Positions 1 through 10,800 of a DNA stretch of 64,000 bases are shown piece after piece. Positions within the stretch are counted from its first letter, which is position 1, and each line of letters opens with the position of its first letter. Location of the stretch: contig CM076189.1 of assembly GCA_038277395.1 (NCBI GenBank), positions 208,236,011 through 208,300,010 on the forward strand. The letters are read 5' to 3'. The notes beneath the pieces are model-generated. The model made no database searches and was not told where the DNA came from. It saw only the letters and a list, made by a program, of their open reading frames with translations. The stretch comes from Dryocosmus kuriphilus. Lineage: Eukaryota; Arthropoda; Insecta; Hymenoptera; Cynipidae. Made by a program: the position numbers and the translations under genes.

Positions 1-1
1 T

Positions 2-34
<33 letters not shown>

Positions 35-80
35 CAAATTTTACATAAATATAATACCTTCTCTGATGAGAATGTAAAAA
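1..80. repeat. G homopolymer plus terminus of dispersed repeat R1
   Basis: A run of about 32 G is followed by a roughly 45-bp stretch that recurs at 29487-29526 and, inverted, at 29621-29665. It includes the word GATGAGAATGT (65-75), which marks R1 module borders elsewhere in the window. The inverted copy near 29663 carries a C run at the matching place, so the homopolymer belongs to the repeat and varies in length. The window opens inside this run, so the rest of the element lies to the left. Confidence 0.75.
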
Positions 81-90
81 TGAAGTTAAT

Positions 91-505
91 AAAATTAAAG
101 GTATTCTCTTTTGCCTAATCAGAAGAAAAAGTAAGTTGAGTATCAAAAATAAAACTATTCTCTATATATGTAATATGATTATCAAGGCTGTGATGCTCTA
201 TGCAGTGCCAGTCTGGAGCAATACAAATAAATCAAACGTATTTAAACTACAAAGACTTCAAAATAAGTGCCTCCGAATGATAGCTGATGCAAAATATAGA
301 GACAGAAATAAACTTAAGATTACATTTTTATTGAAAAAGAAATTTACGAGAGAACAACGAGTTTCTATGAAACACAAATAAATATGATATACCTGAATTA
401 TACGATACAAAAATACTGACTAGGGAGGAAGCTTTATTCAAAATAAAGTGCAAAATGCCTTATTACCACATATTGCTAGACAAATAAGTGCCGTCCCTCA
501 GCATT
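91..505 (+). pseudogene. LINE reverse-transcriptase C-terminal fragment (Jockey-like)
   Basis: The frame from about 100 to 381 encodes the end of a non-LTR retrotransposon reverse transcriptase. It shows the RKSKLSIKNK segment, then YAVPVWSN and then LQRLQNKCLRMI, the thumb-side motifs seen just after the polymerase core in Jockey-type elements. After the stop at 379-381 a second frame continues with a short piece resembling the usual tail. There is no palm domain, no endonuclease and no ORF1, so this is a 5'-truncated, frame-broken copy. It abuts the R1 end at 80-90, which suggests one element inserted into the other. The element class is confident; the clade is inferred from memory of related tails. 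Confidence 0.75.
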
Positions 506-1791
506 ATTACTTTGTAAGTTTGTATAATTCCTTGTTTCTTTTGCTATCTAATTTTTAGGTCAAAAAAAAAAAAATTTCATGGGTTTTTGTAAAAATTTGT
601 ACCCAAACTTACAAAATCACGACTAGCGGAACCTGCGGCAATCTTTACGAGCATAAACAAAAACGTAAATATATTTTTCATAGGCCGGTGTATTCGATTT
701 TCGAGAAAGATACCTAGACTAAGGTTATTACTGTAGCAAAAACTTTGTATAAGACTTTTGTATACCATATTTTCACGACCAATAAAACATATTTAAACGT
801 AAACTGAAACGGCATTGAGGCAATGCCGTTTGATTGCCATTTCAATGATTTTCTTTCACCAGGGTGAGTTAAATCATCACGCCAAAATGGGGCAAATATT
901 TGAATTGTCATTAGGCCAGCGTCTCACGTTGTCATGGTAACCAAGATGGAAGTATCGTACAAGGCGCGGTTGAAAGAATTCCTGATCAAGCTATCTGCAT
1001 GGGATTCTGAGAGCGTGCGCTCAGCATAAACCGCAGACTCCGTTTTTTTTCTATCTGCGCGTTTCACTTGCGGAAGAAAGAGACCAAAAGAGACGAAGTC
1101 TCCGTTTTACGCTGAACGCACTGCAACGCACAGCGCACGCTCGCGGAGTCCCATGTGCCCATGTGCCGATGTGCATCATGTAGCAGATGTAGCATCTATG
1201 TACTATGTAGCATGAGCTTCAGACAATTCTGCATTACGCATGCGTTACTGAGTGTCCACGTCCGGTAGTTTCAACTCGCCAAATTGAAACGAAAATGATT
1301 TATTTTCGACTTTTTCTTAAATTTAAATTTTAGTTAAATGCAGATTTAGATAATTACTTATTTTTAAATCAAATTTTCAACAAACTTGAAATTCCGATTT
1401 TTCTTCTGTTCTAGCTGTGTTGTGACGAACGATTTAACCTAAAATATTGAATAACAGTTTTGAAGTATAAAATTTACTTTAATTATTGAAAAATTAGAGA
1501 AAAAATCACATACCGGATAAACACTAAAAACTTGTGGTCCATTTATAACATTAATTCTGCATTAATCAGAAGGAAAATCATTTCCGTTCGTTTCCCCCCA
1601 CTCCTTTGCCCTTCGTGTTGAAGAGAGGATTGAGGAACTACTTTCTGCTGCGCAAGTCGCGTTTAGTGGCGTGACGCGGTCGAAATCTCGCAAGAGAAAA
1701 CGAAATGTGAAATATTATTGCTTGATATGACCCGAAAAAATAAATGTTTCTTTACGTACGTGAGTGAATAATTGTGGCTGCGCCAACCAGA
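506..1791. other. Gene-poor stretch and 5' flank of BRWD3
   Basis: I see no coding signal here. Between 940 and 1270 the base composition rises in GC, with CG-rich words and short self-similar runs. 1590-1700 is a second GC-richer patch next to the first coding exon. The 5' UTR and promoter of the BRWD gene should lie between about 1590 and 1791, but I cannot identify a TATA box or an initiator with confidence. Confidence 0.4.
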
Positions 1792-1834
1792 ATGGAGGCC
1801 CGGGCGTCAAGGAACGAGGCGGTAATAGCACCAG
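1792..1834 (+). CDS. BRWD3: BRWD3 coding exon 1 with start codon
   Basis: ATG at 1792 opens 14 codons plus one base. The exon ends in CCAG before a GTAACG donor. Joined to the AG-CTG start of the exon at 1927 it gives APELYFLIAKFL, which matches the start of insect BRWD proteins in spacing and sequence. Donor GTAATA at 1822 is ruled out because it would leave the wrong phase. The start is chosen from this match. Confidence 0.75.
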
Positions 1835-4800
1835 GTAACGAATGAGAAAGATAAGCGTTGATAATAGTGTGTGATACCTTATGAGCGTGTGACTTGTTCG
1901 CAAACTGTAAGCGTTCTTTCTTTCAGAGCTGTACTTCCTGATTGCAAAGTTTTTGACGGCGGGGCCTTGTCGCGAGACTGCACAGGTAAATATCGAATGA
2001 ATTGCTGACCCTTGTCCCAAATCTCGCCGAGTACTAACCTCAAATCTTTTGTATTCCAGGTGTTGAAGCAAGAGTTGGAACGGATCAAGGTAAGACTAAA
2101 ACTTGCAGTTGACGTTTTGCCGGGGGTTAGTATACATAGCCAGTGGCTCCACATGGTTTGCACGTGGTTTCTGCTTGTCAAAACATTAGAATTGCAAGGT
2201 TAACAACCTTGCGTGGGGGCATCAAGTTTTTTTCGAATTAGAGAAAATGGATTTTTTGTGTCAAATTGGATCCCATTTTTACAGATATTACCCCAGAGAC
2301 TCGATTGGGAGGGAAATTTGCACAATCAAAGTTTTGAGGAATTGGTGAGTACCCTTTTTATCACTTCTGATTGTTGGAATCTCAAAATTTGATGTAATTA
2401 AGTTAGGAGATCAATTTTGGGATGACGAAGTTGAAACGATTTTTTTATGGACTTTCCATTCCATCCTGAGCGGTCGATAGTCGATACCTGGAAGGCAGTG
2501 GGTGGAAACTAAACGTTAAATTGGTGGCGCAGTATTTGCGCGCCCTCTAAAAACAGAAACTTTTTTTAGAACTAAAATTCAATATGGCGACGAATGCCGG
2601 TAAATTTAAATGAATATAAACCTATATAAATGTAGGGTAAAAGGTGCAGCTATTGATTCGTGTAAGAAATGTAGATAAAAAATATTGATAATAATTAATT
2701 TCATTATAAATAAATAATCATTTATAATGAAATGTAATATATTGTACATATTTTTTATCTATACATTTCTTGCAGGAATCAAAATCAAAAGCTGTACCTT
2801 TTACCCACTTCATTCTTGAGTTTGATTCCGGTTCAGATTATCGTAAAATCAGGAGTTAGGAGGATATTATAAGAGTGTTCTTTATGAAGATTATAATTTT
2901 TATTAGTAAGTGACAATAAAGGCATACTGTTGTAATTCTGTTTTCAAATGCACAGTAGTGAGAATTATGAAATGTGAACAAGCGACCTTAATTCCAAGTC
3001 CTATGCTAGATTTCATTATCAAATAATAATAATAGTTTTAAAAATTAGAAAGAAAATAAGATAAATATAAAATAAAATATTTCATACTAAGATTTCATTA
3101 TGTCTATCACTTTAGGCATTAATCATTCTCGTAGGCAAATCTTTCTCGTAGCGCTTCGATATTTCTGGCGACATTGTACCCAAAACTTCCAGCAGTGCAC
3201 TCAAGGAATCTTCATCTGAAATTAAATTTCATAAATTATAATTGTGTTACACTTTATTAATTGAATTTAATTAATTAATTATTTTATTTGATTACAAAAT
3301 TGTAATTTTAAGTTAATTAAAATACTAACCAGTATCCTTAGCATGACCGATGCAAATATTGAGAAAACTTAGGTTGTTATTCAAAATTTCAGGTTGCTCT
3401 TTCAGCAAAGTTTTAAGGCAACGACCAATTGAAGGGATTGTGTTCACATGGATGTTGAATTTGCTCACACTGAGCGGACAAGTTTGCACTCTTGGCGAGG
3501 CAAAGGCGCAAATAAAGAACGATCTGTAAATTAAAATAATATTAAGTTCTTCAATCTGAAAAATTATACGTGTATGGAACCTGTCCCTGATTTAAGAAAA
3601 TATTTTTAATGACGACTCACCTCTGTAAAAGCTGCATTGTTATAAGGCAAAGTTTTAACTTCAGAGTCTTTCTTTCCCGAATTTAAACCATTGATTTTCA
3701 CCTGAGATTTCCAATGCTCGGATGATACCAGCTTCGTAAACTCTGGCAAGGGAATTTCTTTAGCATTCTGCTTATCTCTTTTATTTTTATAAGCGGTTCC
3801 ATATTAAGCTTTGAGAGCTTCGAAACTCACTTCCTGAGTTGTATCGCCACCAATAAAGCGCACTGAAATTTTATACACTCAAATTTTAGATTAAATAATT
3901 TTAATAAAGACCTCAATTAAATAAACCTACCCAATAATTATCTTCAGTTTTAAATCAGACAGATTCGCAACGCTAAATCTTGTATCAGCCGCAGCATCAG
4001 TTAAATTAATGAGTATAACCGAGTCGGAAAGGACATACACGATAGCTTCTCAATTGTTCCGTCGAAAGCCCATCAAGAAGTGGATTTTTAATAATATCTC
4101 GCCATGCATTACTTCGTCTTACATCCTTCGGAAATGCATGTCTCAAAGTAAACCTGTCGGACTTACAGCCCGGTACACAACATCGCCAAAAAACTTTACA
4201 TTTTGGATCTCTCTCAGTTTCAACTAATAACAAAAGAACATGTGGAATGTAAAGAATAAGTTATAAAGAGTCGTACTTTTAAGCTATCAAAACATATGAA
4301 TTTACTACACGATGATTTATCGATTTTTAAATTTTTTAAAAGGTTTTTCAGAATTAAAAATTATTAATTAAAAATCAATAAAAAAATTATTTCACCCAAG
4401 GCTCTATCGACCTTCAGGTATATATTCGCATCATGACACTCGCGCACACTCGCGCTTGACAATTACTTTTTTTTCGATCCATTGTAAATTTGCAATTCTT
4501 TTTTTGAGATTTTCCAAATTTTTACAATGCAGGATTTCAAATCTTATAGGTTAAACGATGAGTTTCATAAATAAATTTTGTAGTTTTTGTAAGGTTAAGA
4601 ATTGTGCTCCTTAATATTTTGTCATATCTTGCAAAATTTTGCTAAAAAGTGGTTATTTCTTTTTATTCAATTACATATTTCACACATAACTCAAAAACTA
4701 CTCCTCTCTCTACAAAAAATTATGAAAAGAAAATTTGCAGACAATAGTTTAAATTCGAAACCCTTTACAAAAAATAAGAACACAGTGTGTAAGGCTCTTC

Positions 4801-7800
4801 ATATCACAAAAAACCGTCTATTCATACCGAAAAATCGGTAGGGGTAGCTCATGTCCTAATAACAAGTAAAATAAAAAAGTGGGAACTTAAAGTGTAAGAA
4901 ATTTGAAATTAAATAGTGGAACAGAAAATCATAAATAATAGGTATATTGCATTTTTTTAAAACACTTTATTTTGTAAAACACCTTAAAATATTAAAATTC
5001 CTTGAATCTGTAATATCTATTTTAAAAAAACTGTATAATCATTCCAAATCATTAATATTTTGGAGTGCTTCAAAATCTCGGTGCAATTGCAGAATAGCCA
5101 CGCCATCTCTCTATTTACTACACAACATTTTTTTAAAGGAAACAGTCTATTACAATCTTTACTTGAACTATTAATGAAGTGATTTGACCAGAAAAAAGTT
5201 AAGAATTTTTATTATTTTACTTAATAGAAGGTGTTAAATATGGGTGTTCCGCGGTATGTGAATGATCGTATTTACCTGATCGTTCACATGCTTCTAAAGT
5301 TCCGTACCCCTTTTCTCTAATTCATTTTTCCTAAAAAAATCTTGATTCAATCCCTACCCCCTTTCCAATTCATTTTTTGTAAAAAAAATGTTGAGCAAAC
5401 CCCTATCCCCTTTCCAAGTCCCTTCCCATAAAACTTCAAAAGCATCTAAACAATCAGGTAAATACGATTATTCACATACTCTGAGATACTCATATTTAAA
5501 ACCTTCTAGTAATTAAACTAATAACAATTTCTAACTTTTTCTTATCAAATCACTTCATTTATACTTCAATTATAGATTCTATTACTTTTAACTTCTTTAA
5601 TCCTAATCTTAATAAAATGTAAACTATAAACTTACCTAACCTCAAAACATATTATAATATTTCTTACCTGCGTTACTTGCTGCACATTTTTTTAATAGTT
5701 TTTTCTTCACTACCTTCATTTTACAAGGTTTGTTTAAAAGAAATCATCCAAAAATTATCCATCCTAATCAATAGAAGCACAAAAAATTTTAACGGATACA
5801 ACTGTTCCGATTATTTTCCGTTATTTTCCAAACATTTCACATATGACTGTGTTGAGGTACGGCTTGTTGTGCGATGCAAACTCACACAACTATACACAAT
5901 CATCAGCGACATCTAAAAACTGAAACTTTTTTCTCGAACTATAACGCTATTCCAGCAATCCCTATATCAGTTTCCACCCACTGCTGGAAGGAGGCTCGGG
6001 CCGGTAAATAAAATTCCTTTCCCAGAGACCAACCCCCATATTCTCCCCACTGTGTCCCCGCATCCCTCTCTTGGTGATCATCCCCTCCTCGAGAAAGGCA
6101 GCAGCAGAGCAGTTGCACAAGTACCCCCACTTTTCAGTCTTTCCTCCAATGACGTTGTGAAGCCGGCCATCTTCGGCAAGCTGATCAATGAATATATGTT
6201 CACGCCGCGTATTTATAGCACTATTGTTTGCGCGCAGCAAGTCAAGTTTTTTGATTGGTCGTATCCAACCGCGAGACCTCTTATTGGCTAGGTGGAGGGA
6301 CTACTTTCACGGATGTTTTTAAATGTTGACGGGAGCATTTGTTGTGGGAAACTATCATATATTTGACAATAATAATAGTTGTACATAAATTACAGGGTAA
6401 TTTGTTTGTTTTATGTAAAAGTACTTTATGAGCAACATTTTTTACTAATTTTTTCTCAATTCTTAAGTATTGACAAGTTTATCTTACAAATATTTATTTT
6501 TAATATTTAAAGTGTTTTTAATCTAGTGTGTGGTTTTCTTAATAAGTTCAAGTATCATTTTTTAAAGGTTTTAGATTGAGAATGGTTTTTGATAATTTTA
6601 TTAGACAGGCATGATATTTTTTTTAGGTCAAAATTTCTTTTGATGTAGAAAGGATTAAGTTTAGTGTAAATATTTAACCTGCAAAATGCAAGCTATTAAA
6701 ATATTTTACAATGTAAAGTGTAAATATGAAGAGATTTTAACTAAATTAACTATTTTTAATAGGAAAAGAAATATTCTCATATTGGATCGCAACATCTTTT
6801 GCAAATATGTGCTCGAATCGGTCCAGCCTTAGAAAAGGAAATTCCTCCTTGCATACCAGGTGCTGTTTCTTTATTGGGTGCAGGAAAACAGTCGCTATTG
6901 CGCACAAAAGCAGGTAATGGTTTTGAATATCTTTATTGTCAAAACAAGAAAATCAGAATTTACGTTTTTAACGTTTGGTACTTTCTAATACGTAAAATTC
7001 AGTAAAAGAAACTCGGCGAAATAGCACGTTTTAAAGTGTTTGCTAAGTTAATATTTTTATTAGCAACTAATCTTTATTTCCTAGATTTACTGCGTCAAAC
7101 ACGTGGTGTTCGAACTTATACTGGAAGATTAGATGGAAAGCCTTTTATGACACCGTCGGGCAGTACGATTGTTCACAATATTGGTAAGAATCTCCAAATG
7201 TTATATAAAACTTGGAACATCTATTAAGCTTTCTTTTTATAGTTTATTTATGTATTTATTCTTTCAATAATAATTAACCATCTGGAAACTTCTTAAAGTT
7301 CTCACAACGTACAATAGACTTTAAATATAAAATAATATTCAACACCCAGGTATGTTTAACACTCTTTATCTCTTTTCAGTAAAAGTACTGCAGGGAAGAG
7401 AAAACTCAGGACCATTGAGCAGACTTGAGGTGATACACTCGTCTTTTTATAGCAGGATACAGTTATATCGTCACACTTTAGGTCATTTGTCTGCCGTCTA
7501 CTGCGTCCTGTACGACCGCACAGGCAAATACATCATAACGGGTGCAGACGATTTGTTAGTAAAAGTTTGGAATTCAAGTGATGGGCGACTGCTCGCAACG
7601 TTTCGTGGAGCTTCAGCTGAAATTATGGACATTGCCGTCAATTTCGATAATACTCTCCTTGCAGCGGGAAGTTTGGATAAGATTCTAAGAGTCTGGTGTT
7701 TCCAAACAATGTCCCCCGTTGCCGTTTTATCGGGGCATTCCGGTATGATAACTTCTGTGAAGTTCTGTCCTATCGCGAGCAATGACATTTATTATCTTGT

Positions 7801-10800
7801 ATCGACTAGCAGTGACGGTTCAGTAGCTTTTTGGCCTCACACTAAAAAAGGAAACGAGAGAGCAGTTTTTCAACAGAAGCCGATCCAGTATCACGAAAAA
7901 ATGCGACCAGGTCAGGCACAAATGATCTGCGCTTCCTTTAGTCCCGGTGGGGCTTTCATGGCAGCCGGATCTGCTGATCATCATGTTCGTGTCTACGCCA
8001 TGATCGGAGACGAAGGTCCCCGACGAGTGCTCGAAGTCGAAGCACACAGTGACACAGTGGACAGCATTCAGTGGGCCCATAACAGTGGTCTTAAGTTTAT
8101 TTCGGGGTCAAAAGACGGTACCGCGAATGTCTGGCACTTCGAGCAACAGCAGTGGATGCATAAACGTCTTCTCATGTCCACGAAACTACCTGGAGAACCG
8201 GAAGTTGATGAGGAATCAAACAAGAAATCGAAAGTTACGATGGTCACGTGGGACGCGAGTGACGAATTCGTCATCACGGCTGTGAACGATAGTTCTTTGA
8301 AAGTCTGGAACGCGAAAACTGCCGAGTTAGTCAAAGTTTTACGGGGTCACAAAGACGAAGTTTTCGTCCTCGAGTCACACCCCATTGATCCGAGAATTAT
8401 TCTCAGTGCCGGTCACGACGGTCAGCTCATCATTTGGGATGTGTTGAAATCTGAGCCATTAGCTTGTTTCCAAAACTTCATCGAAGGTCAAGGAAATGGT
8501 GCAGTATTTGACGCAAAGTGGTCTCCCGATGGAACGATGTTGGCTGCAACAGACTCCCATGGGCATTTGATGATGTACGGCTTCGGATCGGGAGTCGAGT
8601 TACTGAAAATTGTACCGAAAGAGTTGTTTTTTCACACGGATTACCGGCCTTTGATCAGGGACTCTAATAACTATGTTCTGGATGAACAGACTCAAACTGC
8701 ACCTCACTTGATGCCTCCACCTTTTCTCGTCGACGTCGATGGTAATCCTTATCCACCTACGTTGCAGCGATTGGTGCCTGGAAGGGAAAATTGTCGAGGT
8801 GAGCAACTAGTTCCCAACATCGCGGTGGGAGCTGGTGGAATGCAAGAAGTAATAGAAGGTCTTCCATTGCACAACCCTCGCTCGCACATCGACAGACTGA
8901 TCGAGGCTCTTGCTCAGCGAAATAACATTATTGTCGAAGGAGAGAACAGTGAGAATGATCGCGATGATAACCAGGGTGAAGCTCCTGCTCGACTGATCGC
9001 TAGTCCAAGAGGAAGCAGACCTGGATTAAGGAGAGTCGGGGACGTTGAGGGTGTGAGACAGAGTAGCGGAAACTGGCAACGGGACAACACAACACCTTGG
9101 AATAAGCCGATTCTTGTCAAGCCACTGAACTCTGCGATTCTCGAAAGTCAACTGAGTCAGATTAACGCCATGGCGGATCTGGAGTTGGAGAATTGGAGAC
9201 GAGAGATGCAACGGAGACCTAAGGTTGTGTCGACTGGGAACGAAATGCAAGGTGGTATTGGCAATCGGTTGTCTAATCGCAACAGACGAAACAGAGCTGC
9301 AAGACACGGGTATAGAACGAGAGCTGCTAGAGGTGAAGAGCCCGAGGATGACGAATTTGTAGATCCCGACGCTGTGGCTTCTAGTGGGAGTTCGGCAAGT
9401 TCCAACAGCAATGATTCCTCTGCCGATGAAGCTGACATCTGTTCGGATAGTTCCAGTTCGAATCGTAGTAGCGTGTATTCAGACTGGATGGCGGACCATG
9501 GCGTGAACCTGGAACCACCAAAGCGAAGTAAACGAAAACCTGTGAAGAAGAGGTCTGTTACACCCCTAAGTGATCCGGACAGGAGAAGAAGTCAACGGCC
9601 AAAGAAGAAAATAGTTATGCTACCTCCGAATGAAATTGATGAGGTACCTGAAGCTTTTCGTCCTTCGGAGTGGCTCACGGAAGTAATACCAAGAAAAGCG
9701 CCGTACTATCCTCAAATGGGAGACGAAATCGTCTTCTTTCGTCAAGGTCATCAATTTTACCTCGATGCTGTTAGGAGAGAAAAAGGTGTATGAACTCGGC
9801 CCTCGATGTGAACCCTGGGCCAAGATGCATATTAAGGCTATGGAGTTTGTGAAAGTTGTGGGAATAAAATATGAAATTCGTCCCCCGCGTCTCTGTTGTT
9901 TAAAACTTGCCACGATGGACGAAGATGGCCGTTTAACAGGAGAGAATTTCACGATAAAGTATCACGACATGGCGGATGTTTTAGATTTTTTGGTACTGAG
10001 GCAAACCTTCGAAACGGCATTAGCTCGTTCTTGGTCTTTGGGAGATCGATTTCGGTGTATGATTGACGATGGATGGTGGATGGGACAAATTCAATCGATG
10101 GAACCTCTGGATGAAAACTTTCCAGATTCTTATTTTATGTGCTTTCATGTTAGATGGGATAACGGCGAGGTTGAGAAGATGAGTCCGTGGGATCTTGAAC
10201 CCATAGATGAAGAGAGACTTCCTGCAGAAATAGGAGGTGCTGTTCCTGTGCTTCCAGAAGAGATTCAGGCAATTTTGTACCAACCCCAGGCAGAAGAATG
10301 GCCCATGGGTGATAGAGAGGCGACGTGTCGAAGGATAATTCGTGGACTTGACCAAGTTATGAGTCTCGCGATAGCAGAGCCATTTGTCGCACCTGTTGAC
10401 CTCAATATTTATCCGTCTTACGCTTTCGTTGTCGAGTACCCGATTGACTTGTCGACTATTAAGGCTCGGTTTGAAAATCATTTCTATAGAAGAATCACCT
10501 CGGCACAGTTTGACGTTCGATATCTGGCGACAAATGCTGAACAGTTCAACGAACCTCATAGTCACATTGTAAAGCAAGCTAGGATCGTTACGGATTTATG
10601 CTTGAGAATTATCAAGTAAGATATTTTATTCTTTTTAAAAAAATTTAATTATCTATAAAATTTTATCCACGGGGTTGCTGCAAAGGATTGCAAGTAAATC
10701 CAACTGGTTTAAATTTAAAACTTTGGAACAATTTTAAATAGAAAAGATTTAAAAAGTTACTTGTTTTTCAATTGGTATTGCATTTTTTATCTTAATTATT

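Larger units (their letters stand above)
2345..6762. other. BRWD3 intron 4, a 4.4 kb cluster of nested insertions
   Basis: This intron separates the exon ending SFEEL from the exon beginning EKKYSHIG. It contains an inverted-repeat element (2635-2806), an antisense THAP-type gene remnant (3112-4223), an R1 fragment (about 4360-4780) and a foldback element (5175-5577). A GC-richer patch at 5940-6310 has CCAAT-like words and no gene that I can support. All other BRWD introns are under about 200 bp. Confidence 0.8.
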
